64,000 nucleotides of DNA from CALGDE01 sp964655355 (GCA_964655355.1 CAZZMD010000018.1:1-64000); one strand, 5' to 3'. Positions 51,784 to 60,760 are shown, counted from the first letter of the stretch. Numbers and translations are program-made. The notes: generated from the letters alone by a model not told the origin.

Positions 51784-53322
51784 ATGACGGATCCCAACAT
51801 TGGTCGCTTACTCGCTGATCGTTACCAGCTAATGGAGCTGGTGGGACGAGGGGCCATGGGGCGCGTTTATCGGGCACGTCATGTCCTGCTCGATGCCCCC
51901 GTCGCCGTAAAATTCCTCGCCCAAACCCTCCTCAACAAAAAAATGCGCGATCGCTTCACCCTGGAAGCCCGCGCCTGCTTCTCCCTGGGCCAGAAAAGCC
52001 GCAACATCGTCCAAGTCTTGGACTACGGCATCAGCGACGACGAAATCCCCTTCTACGTCATGGAATACCTAGAAGGGCGAGACCTGAGCATGATCATCAA
52101 GCGGGAAACCATCCCCCTGCCCCGTTTTTTGAACATGGCCCACCAAATTTGCGCCGGGCTCCAATCCGCCCACCAAGGGCTCATCATCGACGGCAAAGTC
52201 TGCCCCATCATCCACCGGGACATCAAACCCAGTAACCTGCTCGTCATCGAAGACCCGGAGCAAGGCGAAACCGTCAAAATCCTCGACTTCGGCATCGCCA
52301 AACTCCTCCAGGACGACAACGGTCAAACCAGCCATTTTATGGGCACCCTCGCCTACTCCTCCCCCGAACAAATGGAGGGAAAAGAGCTGAATGGTCAGGC
52401 GGATATCTACAGCCTGGGCATTGTCATGTATGAAATGCTGACGGGGAAAATGCCCCTCCAGGCGGACACCCATTCCTTCGGAAGCTGGTATAAAACCCAC
52501 CGGGAACAGCCCCCGCGCCCCATAGAAGCGGTCCGTCCCGGTCTCAAAGTACCCAAGCCCCTGGAACAGCTCGTCATGCAGTGCCTGGCGAAGAAACCGG
52601 ACAATCGCCCCCGGGGGGTCAGTGAAATCCTGCGCATTTTGGAACCGATGGAGCACCGGTATAAACCCGGTCGGGCCATCAGCCAACGCATTGGCGACAC
52701 CCTCTCCCGGGCGAATATCCCCGAGCCCGACCAGCAGAGTGTCCAAACCGCCGGCAAGAACGTCGATCCGGATACCATCTGCCGCCTGCAAACCTGGCCC
52801 GCCGACAAACCCACCGCGGAAATCGTCTTCCCCCACATCGTTCCATCGAGCCGAGCCCCCCTGGTCACCAAGTGGGTGATGTTACCGGAAGAGCTGATTG
52901 AGGCGGTGAAAGAGCAGGAATCGGCCGAGGAGATGTACCACCGCTTCCAAGGCACCATGACCCCCCATCCCATGGTGCTGTGGCTTACGGTGCTCCATGT
53001 GCAGTGGGGAAGCGAGCCAGAGCGTCGCCCGAAATGGCTGCCCTGCTATTTGGATCTCAAGCGATCGCCCTGGTTAAAACTGCTAGAAATTCTGTGCAAG
53101 ACCGGCGAATATCGAGTTTTATTTTTCGCCCTAGAGGATCCCCAGCTCTGTCGCCATGTGGCCAAAATCACCCTCGATTCCTCCCATCGCCAAATACTGT
53201 ACCGGTGGATGGAAAAGAGTAAGGGGATGCCCGCCACCCAGGCCAATTTGAGCAAAGTGAAGCTCAAGCAGGGACTGGATCGACTCAAACCCCAAATCAT
53301 CCAGCAATTGGAAGGCCGATAA
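51784..53322 (+). CDS. Ser/Thr protein kinase with cyanobacterial C-terminal domain
   Basis: A Hanks-type kinase of 512 residues. Kinase domain about 1-285: Gly-rich loop GRGAMGRV (21-28), Lys43, catalytic HRDIKPSN (Asp146), DFG (Asp168), and APE-like SSPEQ. The long C-terminal part (about 300-512) has no transmembrane helix or known repeat; it is rich in Trp and Pro (KWLPCYLDLKRSPWLKLLEIL) and looks like a separate folded domain that I do not recognise from a named family. Being soluble, the kinase is not a surface receptor. It lies alone, before a bidirectional terminator. Confidence 0.93.
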   Translation: MTDPNIGRLLADRYQLMELVGRGAMGRVYRARHVLLDAPVAVKFLAQTLLNKKMRDRFTLEARACFSLGQKSRNIVQVLDYGISDDEIPFYVMEYLEGRDLSMIIKRETIPLPRFLNMAHQICAGLQSAHQGLIIDGKVCPIIHRDIKPSNLLVIEDPEQGETVKILDFGIAKLLQDDNGQTSHFMGTLAYSSPEQMEGKELNGQADIYSLGIVMYEMLTGKMPLQADTHSFGSWYKTHREQPPRPIEAVRPGLKVPKPLEQLVMQCLAKKPDNRPRGVSEILRILEPMEHRYKPGRAISQRIGDTLSRANIPEPDQQSVQTAGKNVDPDTICRLQTWPADKPTAEIVFPHIVPSSRAPLVTKWVMLPEELIEAVKEQESAEEMYHRFQGTMTPHPMVLWLTVLHVQWGSEPERRPKWLPCYLDLKRSPWLKLLEILCKTGEYRVLFFALEDPQLCRHVAKITLDSSHRQILYRWMEKSKGMPATQANLSKVKLKQGLDRLKPQIIQQLEGR

Positions 53323-53413
53323 ATAAGCTGATTGCCACAGGTCGCAGTTCTGGTCAAACAGAGCTTGCATTAGCCGTTAGTCCGCTCTGCGAGGTCATGC
53401 CATAAACATGTAA

Positions 53414-53449
53414 TAAGCCGCTCCCACGGTAAATCGTGGAAGCGGCTTA
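53414..53449. terminator. Strong stem-loop, probable bidirectional terminator
   Basis: TAAGCCGCTCCCACG (53414-53428) pairs with CGTGGAAGCGGCTTA (53435-53449), a stem of about 15 bp with one mismatch and a 6-base loop. It lies between the convergent kinase gene and the small gene at 53531. There is no long T-run on either side. Confidence 0.75.
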
Positions 53450-53530
53450 GGATTGCATAGTTCGATCAACGTGATGGGATTGCTGACCGAACCTTTCTAG
53501 GATGCAAGGGCACGGAAGGAAGCGAAACGC

Positions 53531-53737
53531 CTAGTAAGCCAAAGTTTCTAGGGTCTCCCGCAAGTAGCGGCGCACTAAGCTATCAACATTATTCATTTGC
53601 TCAGCGGATTGCTCCTGTTTCCACTGCTGGAATCCAGAACTGGTTGCGATCGCTTCCTTAAGGTTTTGCCAAATAGCGGCGTCATCAGTACTAGCCTTTG
53701 CGGCAGCAGGGATGGGGGACGAAATAGGGTGTGCCAT
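53531..53737 (-). CDS. Small conserved protein, 68 residues
   Basis: The gene is preceded by an excellent Shine-Dalgarno (AGGAGG, four bases before the ATG at 53737), so it is very probably real. The product is 68 residues, helical, with AIWQNLKEAIATSSGFQQWK and VDSLVRRYLRETLETLAY. No membrane segment or known motif. Family not recognised; similar short proteins are seen in cyanobacteria. A strong stem-loop follows its stop. Confidence 0.7.
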   Translation of the reverse strand: MAHPISSPIPAAAKASTDDAAIWQNLKEAIATSSGFQQWKQEQSAEQMNNVDSLVRRYLRETLETLAY

Positions 53738-54035
53738 GGAGCCTCCTAAGATTTAGGCTAGAGCGTTATCAATGATAATCTGGCGCTGACTCCGGTCTGC
53801 AATGGCGGTGCAGCGTTCTTTCAGCGACGGTGTAAAGAGTGACAAGGTAGCCCATGCTAACTCTCTTCTATATTCTAGTTGTAACGTAAATGGGCCCCCT
53901 GCGTTGGTCAGCCATGAACATATCGGGTTGGGTTATTCCCCCTTTCAAGCCGGCACTAATTGCAGCGAGAGGGTCCACAAAACAGTCAGTTCTGAGTTAT
54001 TTTGAAAGTCGGCCTTCCACAACACCAGGGGCACG

Positions 54036-54398
54036 ATGGACCAGCCAAGCAACCCAAACTCTGAACCTAACCCCCCATCAGAGACCACGCCGATCGCCCC
54101 CGAAACCGGGGAAGCGAAAAGCTCCCTACCGTCCCCCTTTAACTGCATTAGCGGTTCGGCGATCGCGGGGGGTCTAGCCACGGCGCTATACTTCCTGACC
54201 ACATCCATTGCCGGCAACTTTGCCGCCAAGCCCCTGACCACCAGCAATCCCTTAGCACAGAATATTTCCTCCCTGGTCCGAACAACGGTGGTCGGCGTCA
54301 GTGCCCTGGGGACCGGCGTATTCGCCTTTGTTGCCCTAGGATTACTCGCCCTAGGCATCCAAATCCTGGTGAAAGGCGATCGCCAACCCTCCGCCTAA
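54036..54398 (+). CDS. DUF3082 family membrane protein
   Basis: A 120-residue protein with a Pro/Ser/Glu-rich N-terminus and two membrane helices, SGSAIAGGLATALYFLTTSI and TTVVGVSALGTGVFAFVALGLLALGIQ. The pattern GGLATALYFLTTSIA...AAKP...VRTTVVGVSALGTG matches my memory of the cyanobacterial DUF3082 family; function unknown. It sits 43 bases before the photolyase gene on the same strand. Confidence 0.75.
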   Translation: MDQPSNPNSEPNPPSETTPIAPETGEAKSSLPSPFNCISGSAIAGGLATALYFLTTSIAGNFAAKPLTTSNPLAQNISSLVRTTVVGVSALGTGVFAFVALGLLALGIQILVKGDRQPSA

Positions 54399-54441
54399 AA
54401 CATCCCCACCCCCTTTTCCCCACGACCTCTGATTCATCCCC

Positions 54442-55980
54442 ATGGCAAAAACTGGCGTTTGGATTCTTGGGGATCAACTCTGGTCCCAACAGGCCGCATT
54501 AGCAGTCCAAGCAGACCATAAAAACGAAACGCCAGTCATCCTCATTGAATCCACCCATTGGGTCAGCCAACGGCGTTATCACCGCCAGAAACTGGTCCTA
54601 ATTTGGTCAGCAATGCGCCATTTTGTGGAGGACTTAAAAGCATCCGGATGGGACGCCACCTGGCAAGCAACTCAAGGATTTGAAGAGGCTTTAATCCCTT
54701 GGATCAAGCACCATGGGATCGAGCGGTTATGCGTCATGGCTCCCGTCGATCGCCCGTTCCTGAAGGTGATTAAGGGGCTCGACTTACCCTGCGAGCTAGA
54801 GATTTTGCCAAACAACCAATTTCTCTGGACCGAATCAGAATTATTGAGCTGGTTTGGTAAGCGAAAGCGACTATTAATGGAAGATTTCTACCGATTTAGT
54901 CGGAAACGCTGGAATGTATTGATGGATCCCGAGGATGATAAAAACCCCCTAGGCGATCGCTGGAATTTCGACAAAGACAACCGCAAACCTCCGAAAGGCG
55001 ATATCAATCCCCCCGAACCAATCACCTTTACCCCGGATGACATTGTTCAAGATGTCATCGCTAAGGTCGAAAGCTTAGAAATACCTTTATTCGGTGAAAT
55101 TAAGCCCTTTTATTGGGGAACTACCCGTGCCCAAGCTCTGATGGTTCTCGACAATTTTATTGAGCAGCGCCTCACCCAATTCGGTCCCTACCAAGACGCA
55201 ATGGTGATCGGGGAAGATACCATGTGGCATACCCTGATTTCCCCTTATCTCAACATTGGGTTGCTACATCCCCTAGAGGTGATCCAAAAAATTGAGGATG
55301 CCTATCATCAAACATCAAATATCCCTTTAAATAGCGTAGAAGGGGTGATTCGTCAGATTTTAGGGTGGCGAGAATATATTCGAGGGATTTATTCCTATGC
55401 CTTAATTGAGGTCGATCAGGGTTATAGCGATCGCAACTGGTTCGATCATCAGGAACCCTTGCCGGAGTTTTTCTGGACCGGAGAAACCGAAATGAATTGC
55501 CTGAGCACCATCATCAATCAAATTGATCGGACCGCCTATGCCCACCATATTCAGCGACTGATGATCCTAGGCAATTTCGCACTGATTGCGGGGCTCAATC
55601 CCCAAGCGGTGGAAAGTTGGTTCCATGCGGTATTTATTGATTCCTATGACTGGGTCATGCAGCCCAATGTATTGGGTATGGGAATTTTCGCCGACGGTGG
55701 TTTGATGGCCTCCAAACCCTATGCAGCATCGGCAAATTATGTGAATAAGATGAGCAATTATTGCAAGGGATGTGCCTATAAACCCAAGGTCCGAACCGGG
55801 GAAAAGGCGTGCCCCTTTAATTTTTTCTATTGGGATTTTCTGGCGCGCCATGAGGAAAAACTGCGATCGCAAGGACGAATGTCGCTGGTCCTGAAACACA
55901 TTGAAAAAATGGACCCCGATGAACTAACAAAAATTCGGGCAATGGCCCAGCAATGGCACGAAACGGCAAAGGCAACTTAG
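54442..55980 (+). CDS. Fe-S cryptochrome/photolyase family protein (FeS-BCP, PhrB-like)
   Basis: A 512-residue flavoprotein of the iron-sulphur photolyase group (prokaryotic 6-4 photolyases and CryB). Four Cys residues, 353, 441, 444 and 457, lie in exactly the spacing of the 4Fe-4S cluster in Agrobacterium PhrB (350, 438, 441, 454). The FAD-binding half (from about residue 250) contains MWHTLISPYLNIGLL, ILGWREYIRGIY and WVMQPNVLGMG. PhrB-type enzymes repair 6-4 photoproducts and need Mg2+; it may instead act as a light sensor. Codon use matches the genome. Confidence 0.9.
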   Translation: MAKTGVWILGDQLWSQQAALAVQADHKNETPVILIESTHWVSQRRYHRQKLVLIWSAMRHFVEDLKASGWDATWQATQGFEEALIPWIKHHGIERLCVMAPVDRPFLKVIKGLDLPCELEILPNNQFLWTESELLSWFGKRKRLLMEDFYRFSRKRWNVLMDPEDDKNPLGDRWNFDKDNRKPPKGDINPPEPITFTPDDIVQDVIAKVESLEIPLFGEIKPFYWGTTRAQALMVLDNFIEQRLTQFGPYQDAMVIGEDTMWHTLISPYLNIGLLHPLEVIQKIEDAYHQTSNIPLNSVEGVIRQILGWREYIRGIYSYALIEVDQGYSDRNWFDHQEPLPEFFWTGETEMNCLSTIINQIDRTAYAHHIQRLMILGNFALIAGLNPQAVESWFHAVFIDSYDWVMQPNVLGMGIFADGGLMASKPYAASANYVNKMSNYCKGCAYKPKVRTGEKACPFNFFYWDFLARHEEKLRSQGRMSLVLKHIEKMDPDELTKIRAMAQQWHETAKAT

Positions 55981-55986
55981 GAAGTG

Positions 55987-56006
55987 CCCATTAGGTCCCA
56001 TTAGGA
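55987..56006 (+). repeat. 10-bp tandem duplication that carries the folP ribosome-binding site
   Basis: CCCATTAGGT (55987-55996) and CCCATTAGGA (55997-56006) are adjacent; the second copy runs into the AGGAGG of folP. Confidence 0.85.
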
Positions 56007-56016
56007 GGGGATGGAG

Positions 56017-56877
56017 ATGACGCTAGCACCGTGGCAAGTTCGCAATTTTACGTTTGATTGGACGCGCACCTATTTGATGGGGGTATTAAATGTGACCCCC
56101 GACAGTTTTAGCGATGGAGGGCAATTCGACACCCTAGACCGGGCGATCGCCCAGGCCCATCGGATGGTGGCCGACGGGGCGGATATTCTCGACATTGGCG
56201 GACAATCGACCCGCCCCAATGCGGAGACGGTGTCCTTAGAAGAAGAACTGCGGCGGGTGGTGCCGGTGGTGAAGGCCCTGCGATCAGGCAATGATAATTT
56301 TGCGCCGTTGGATGTGCCAATTTCGGTAGATACGACCCGTACCGAAGTGGCAGAAGGGGCGATCGCCGCGGGAGCCGATATGGTCAACGATGTCTCCGGG
56401 GGCACCTATGAAGCACGGATGTTACCGACGATCGCCAAACTAGGCGTACCAGCGTTTCTAATGCACCTGCGGGGAACGCCAAAAACGATGCAAAAAATGA
56501 CGGACTACGACGATCTCATGGGTGAGCTGCTGCGGGTATTGGATGCGCGGAAAGCATCGGCGATCGCAGCGGGGATCAAACCGGAATTAATCGCCCTGGA
56601 TCCAGGCATTGGATTCGCCAAGACCGTAGACCAGAATTTAGAGATTTTGCGGCGATCACGGGAGTTCCAGTCCCTGGAGTGCCCCATATTAATCGGTCCC
56701 TCCCGCAAAAGTTTTATCGGCAAAGTGCTAAACCAGCCGGACCCCATGGATCGGGTTTGGGGCACCGGAGCCGCCTGTGCAGCGGCGATCGCAGGGGGAG
56801 CCCAGGTCTTGCGCATCCACGACGTCGCCGAAATGGCACAGATAACCCGCCTCAGTGACGCCATTTGGCGAGAGTGA
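56017..56877 (+). CDS. folP: Dihydropteroate synthase
   Basis: This folate-pathway enzyme joins 4-aminobenzoate to the pterin diphosphate. The opening MGVLNVTPDSFSDGG is the substrate-loop motif, then DILDIGGQSTRPNA, DTTRTEVAE and ALDPGIGFAKT, RKSFIG and the C-terminal RIHDV. A strong AGGAGG (56003-56008) is eight bases before the ATG at 56017 and only two before an ATG at 56011, so 56017 is chosen (286 residues). It follows the photolyase gene by about 36 bases. Confidence 0.95.
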   Translation: MTLAPWQVRNFTFDWTRTYLMGVLNVTPDSFSDGGQFDTLDRAIAQAHRMVADGADILDIGGQSTRPNAETVSLEEELRRVVPVVKALRSGNDNFAPLDVPISVDTTRTEVAEGAIAAGADMVNDVSGGTYEARMLPTIAKLGVPAFLMHLRGTPKTMQKMTDYDDLMGELLRVLDARKASAIAAGIKPELIALDPGIGFAKTVDQNLEILRRSREFQSLECPILIGPSRKSFIGKVLNQPDPMDRVWGTGAACAAAIAGGAQVLRIHDVAEMAQITRLSDAIWRE

Positions 56878-56924
56878 TTTTTTTGAAACTTAGATTTTCA
56901 AGAATCCTCCTGTCGCTGATCTTC

Positions 56925-57848
56925 CTAGGCAACGGGGACCCGGGGAGCCAACACCTGACGCTCATTCATCATCCAAAATCCTTCAAACCGCTCGCTGTCG
57001 GGATTTTTCTGGATGGCAATAAAATGCAATCCTTGGGCGGCGGTCTTCAACGTCTCCAAACTTTGCCCCTCTTCCTTCGTTTTGGCATCGGGCAAATTGG
57101 CAAACACCCAGCGATCGCCCACCCCGGTCTCCAAAATCATTTGGTCGGGAAAATCCGACTGTTTCGACGACAAACTCGACGGCTTTTCCTGGACCTCCAC
57201 CCGCAAAAAGCCCATCTCTAGCCCCGACATCCAAGCGGCGATCGCCTTCGCCCGCGGGGAAAACACCAACACCCCCGGCACCATGGTGTCATCCTCCAGC
57301 CCAAACAACTCCAGGGGCAACGCCTCTCCAAAATCAATCTCCCACTCATTCATTTCTCGAAGCGCGCTCACCGGCAACGACACCACCGCCCACTTCTGCC
57401 CCAACAGCGCATCGGGGAGAGGACGCGCCGCCGGGGGAGGCAAATACAACGCCGCCGCCTGGGCACTGGCTTGGTAACCGGGCTCATTGGGATACACCGT
57501 TTCCAGGCGCTCATCAATCCAGCGCTCCATCAAAATCGTCCGCTGGCTCAGGGACGCTTTCACATTCACCGCCTGACAGCCCGCCTCGATCGCCTTACGC
57601 AACGCCTGCCGAAAAAACCGCACCTTATCCGGCTTGACGCCACTCTCCGCGATCGCCGCCTTCATGGCATTAGCAACGGTGATGGAGTTGACCTCCGTAT
57701 TGGCGCAAAAAACGGAATAGCGATAGATCTTGGACAAATCCGCCCCCAGATCCGTGGGACTTTCGCAGATCAACACTTCCCAACGCTTCTTCTCGTTCTC
57801 GTCCAAAATGGGGCGCGAATAAAAATCCAGTTCCCAAACCACCGCCAT
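56925..57848 (-). CDS. Tab2/Atab2 family RNA-binding protein
   Basis: A 307-residue protein starting MAVVWELDFYSRPILDENEKKRWE, the signature opening of Tab2. In algae and plants Tab2/Atab2 binds the 5' region of chloroplast psaB mRNA and is needed to make photosystem I; the cyanobacterial homologue's role is less clear. Further matches are CEAVNVKASLSQR-like QAVNVKASLSQRTI, WAVVSLPVSAL and FWMMNER. Normal length. It ends 48 bases from the folP stop and converges with it. Confidence 0.9.
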   Translation of the reverse strand: MAVVWELDFYSRPILDENEKKRWEVLICESPTDLGADLSKIYRYSVFCANTEVNSITVANAMKAAIAESGVKPDKVRFFRQALRKAIEAGCQAVNVKASLSQRTILMERWIDERLETVYPNEPGYQASAQAAALYLPPPAARPLPDALLGQKWAVVSLPVSALREMNEWEIDFGEALPLELFGLEDDTMVPGVLVFSPRAKAIAAWMSGLEMGFLRVEVQEKPSSLSSKQSDFPDQMILETGVGDRWVFANLPDAKTKEEGQSLETLKTAAQGLHFIAIQKNPDSERFEGFWMMNERQVLAPRVPVA

Positions 57849-58072
57849 AGGTTTCTCCGCTGCCGCCCGGGGCGCTTACAAATGAAATGTAAAATCTAAA
57901 AACTTTTTGATCGTATCTCAAATCGTTAGCCCCACCGGACTCCGTAATGTTTTGGAGGATTGGGAACGATTATGGCGGTGATTAAGGGAGAGCCGTCGAT
58001 GGGCAGTCGATGGGCGGTCAGAGATATGGCAAGATTTGGGCAAATGACACGCGCGGGGACGGACAAAAAACA

Positions 58073-59455
58073 ATGGCGATCGCACAGGTAATCGGGCTCG
58101 GTCGGTCAGGCAGTGCGGCGGCGAAACTATTGGCGCACCAAGGCTTCACGGTGACGATCAATGACGGCGGCAGCAGCGAAAAATTAAACGCGATCGCCCA
58201 ACCCCTCCGCGACGCCGGCATCACCGTCATCCTGGGCAAAAATTTCGATCCCGACACCGCTGATCCCCAGCCAGACCTAATGGTAGTGAGCCCCGGCGTC
58301 CCCTGGGATCTTCCGTTTCTGGCGCGATCGCGAGACCTCGGCATTGAGACCATCGGCGAAATGGAATTGGCGTGGCGATCGCTCAAAACCATCCCCTGGG
58401 TCTCCATCACCGGCACCAACGGCAAAACCACCACCACCGCTCTAACCGCAGCCATGTTTGCCGCCGGTGATCGCGACGCCCCCGCCTGTGGCAATATCGG
58501 CGACGCCGCCGCCGCACTGGCATTGAACTGCCTCGACAGCGATCGCCAACTGGACGCCGTGGTGGGCGAACTAAGCAGTTTCCAAATCGAAGCCCTGAAG
58601 GACTTTCGAACGAAAGTCGCCGTCTGGACCACCTTTACGCCCGACCATTTGGACCGTCACCACACCCTCGCCAACTATTTTGAAATCAAAGCCAGTCTCC
58701 TAGACCGTGCCGAGATTCAGATCCTGAACAGTGACGATGCCGAACTACGATCGCGCGCAGCCATGGCCCAAACCCGCTGGACGAAGGCCATTTGGACCAG
58801 CGTCAAAGGAAGAAAATCACTCCCCGCCAACCCCGACAAAGGGATTTATATCGAAGACGGCTGGGCGATCGCCCAAGGCACCCCGATTGTGCCGGTCCAA
58901 GCCCTAAAAATGGTCGGCAACCATAACCACCAAAATCTCCTCGTAGCGATCGCCGCCGGCCTCGCCCTGGGATTAGAACGGGATGCGATCGCCCGCGCCG
59001 TCGAAACCTTCCCCGGCGTCGCCCACCGATTGGAATGGGTCGGCGAATGGCAAGGGGTCCCGTTTATTAACGACAGCAAAGCCACGAATTACGATGCAGC
59101 GGTGGTCGGACTACGCTCCGTCGAGCGCCCCACGATTCTGATCGCCGGCGGCAAAATCAAAGACGGCGACGACAGCGTTTGGATGCGAGAAATCGGCGAT
59201 CGCGCCGCCGCCGTATTGTTGATTGGATCCGCCGCCGAGGCCTTTGCAAAGCGATTCGACGACCTCGGCATTGATCGCTACGACATCGTCGAAACCATGG
59301 ACGCCGCCGTCAAACGGGCGATCGAACTTGCCGCCCCCCTCAATGCCAAAAGCGTCCTACTCTCCCCCGCCTGCGCCAGCTTCGACCAATACGCCAGCTT
59401 CGAAGCCCGCGGCGACGATTTCCGCACCCAATGCCAAAACTGGATGGGGCAATAG
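58073..59455 (+). CDS. murD: UDP-N-acetylmuramoyl-L-alanine--D-glutamate ligase
   Basis: The enzyme adds D-Glu to the peptidoglycan precursor. From ATG 58073 the 460-residue protein has VIGLGRSGSAAAKLL (nucleotide domain), the ATP-binding GTNGKTTTTA, GELSSFQIE, GNHNHQNLL, HRLEWVG and DSKATNYDA, diagnostic of MurD. The frame runs from 58010, but the added 21 residues are not homologous to MurD starts. No mur genes lie next to it. Confidence 0.95.
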   Translation: MAIAQVIGLGRSGSAAAKLLAHQGFTVTINDGGSSEKLNAIAQPLRDAGITVILGKNFDPDTADPQPDLMVVSPGVPWDLPFLARSRDLGIETIGEMELAWRSLKTIPWVSITGTNGKTTTTALTAAMFAAGDRDAPACGNIGDAAAALALNCLDSDRQLDAVVGELSSFQIEALKDFRTKVAVWTTFTPDHLDRHHTLANYFEIKASLLDRAEIQILNSDDAELRSRAAMAQTRWTKAIWTSVKGRKSLPANPDKGIYIEDGWAIAQGTPIVPVQALKMVGNHNHQNLLVAIAAGLALGLERDAIARAVETFPGVAHRLEWVGEWQGVPFINDSKATNYDAAVVGLRSVERPTILIAGGKIKDGDDSVWMREIGDRAAAVLLIGSAAEAFAKRFDDLGIDRYDIVETMDAAVKRAIELAAPLNAKSVLLSPACASFDQYASFEARGDDFRTQCQNWMGQ

Positions 59456-59601
59456 AGAACGTCAGAAAATCAAGCCTCAGAACGTCCTAGGCAAAACGCA
59501 ACCTGGATGAAATAATAGGTCGCGCATTCGCGCATGACTAATAAATCCCTATTTTCAATATCCGGGCGATCGCCCAGCACCCGGCAAAGCACCTACGAAC
59601 T

Positions 59602-60483
59602 ATGACCAAAACCATCTGGATGTTTCCTGGCCAAGGCTCCCAAGCAGTCGGCATGGGGCAAGATTTACTCGAAATCCCCAGCGCCAAAGCCAAATTTGAC
59701 CAAGCCAGCGAAATCCTCGGATGGTCCGTCAGTGATCGCTGCACCGGCGACCTCGAAACCCTGTCCCAAACCCGCTACACCCAGCCCTGTTTATACGTCG
59801 TGGAAGCAGCGATCGCCGACGAACTCAAAGCCCAAGGCAAAACCCCAGACTACGTCGCCGGCCACAGCCTTGGCGAATACGTCGCCCTCTACACCGCCAG
59901 CGTCTTTGATTTTGCGACCGGTCTGAAACTGGTTCAACAGCGCGCCAATTTGATGAACGAAGCCAGCGGCGGCAAAATGGCCGCCATGATTGGCTTCAAA
60001 CGGGACGAACTCACCGCCGCCCTCGACGAAACCGACGGGGTCAGCCTCGCCAACGACAACAGCAGCGCCCAGGTTGTCATCACCGGCGAACCCGCCGCCG
60101 TCGACACCATCATGGCCAACGTCAAAGCCAAACGCGCCATCCCCCTCACCGTCTCCGGCGCATTCCACTCCCCCTACATGGCCGACGCCGCCGAGGAATT
60201 CAATAAAATTCTGACCGACGCCCCCTTCACCGACGCCACCATCCCCGTCCTCTCCAACACCGAGCCCACCGCCAGCACAGAGGCTACCGACATCAAAAAC
60301 CGTCTAATCGCCCAAATGACCGGCTCCGTCCGCTGGCGGGAAACCATGGCTAATTTTGCGGCTGATGGCGTCACCGAAGCGATCGAAATTGGTCCCGGCA
60401 AAGTCCTAACCGGATTATTGAAACGAGAACACAAAGCGATCGCCTTGCAAAATATCACCGGCGCAGCCCCCCTCAACCCCTAG
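59602..60483 (+). CDS. fabD: Malonyl-CoA:ACP transacylase
   Basis: FabD loads malonate onto acyl carrier protein for fatty-acid synthesis. The 293-residue protein has the opening MFPGQGSQAVGMG, catalytic Ser89 in GHSLGEY and the His in GAFHSPYM near residue 189, with normal length. It may form part of a fab cluster beyond the visible neighbours, but here it stands between murD and tRNA-Thr. Confidence 0.96.
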   Translation: MTKTIWMFPGQGSQAVGMGQDLLEIPSAKAKFDQASEILGWSVSDRCTGDLETLSQTRYTQPCLYVVEAAIADELKAQGKTPDYVAGHSLGEYVALYTASVFDFATGLKLVQQRANLMNEASGGKMAAMIGFKRDELTAALDETDGVSLANDNSSAQVVITGEPAAVDTIMANVKAKRAIPLTVSGAFHSPYMADAAEEFNKILTDAPFTDATIPVLSNTEPTASTEATDIKNRLIAQMTGSVRWRETMANFAADGVTEAIEIGPGKVLTGLLKREHKAIALQNITGAAPLNP

Positions 60484-60556
60484 CGCGCCCCTGCCCCCAT
60501 ACCACCAAATTCTTCAACCATTCGCTATAGTATTACGGGGCTAATCCCCCACCATT

Positions 60557-60629
60557 GCTGGCATAGCTCAGTTGGTAGAGCAACTGATTTGTAATCAGTA
60601 GGTCAAGGGTTCAAGTCCCTTTGCCAGCC
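60557..60629 (+). tRNA. trnT: tRNA-Thr (anticodon UGU)
   Basis: A 73-nucleotide cloverleaf: acceptor GCTGGCA/TGCCAGC, D-arm GCTC/GAGC, anticodon stem ACTGA/TCAGT with loop TTTGTAA (anticodon TGT), variable loop AGGTC, and T-arm AAGGG/CCCTT with loop TTCAAGT. The CCA tail is not encoded. The discriminator base 73 is C, uncommon for tRNA-Thr in bacteria. All stems are perfectly paired. Confidence 0.96.
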
Positions 60630-60676
60630 TGCCATCCCGATCATCTAAGCTACCAATATTGGCATTAACAATATTG

Positions 60677-60724
60677 GCAGGATTTGAGTTTCGCCATGTG
60701 TTGCAAGCAAAACTCAAATCCTGC
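60677..60724. repeat. Perfect 15-bp inverted repeat between trnT and the TetR gene
   Basis: GCAGGATTTGAGTTT (60677-60691) is the exact reverse complement of AAACTCAAATCCTGC (60710-60724), with an 18-base spacer. Just before it lie two CAATATTGG motifs (about 60653-60677). There is no T-run, so a simple terminator is unlikely. Confidence 0.92.
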
Positions 60725-60740
60725 TACTCTGACCATTGAG

Positions 60741-60754
60741 AGACTGATCGGTCT
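60741..60754 (+). promoter_or_regulatory. Operator-like palindrome upstream of tetR
   Basis: AGACTGATCGGTCT at 60741-60754 is a 14-base palindrome with one mismatched pair, six bases before the tetR ATG. It shares AGACCG-like half-sites with 61406-61417. Confidence 0.55.
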
Positions 60755-60760
60755 GTTTTG

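Noticed and set aside
53802..54005. Plus-strand frame of 67 codons before the DUF3082 gene
   Set aside because: No family resemblance or ribosome-binding site; it lies in an ordinary upstream region.
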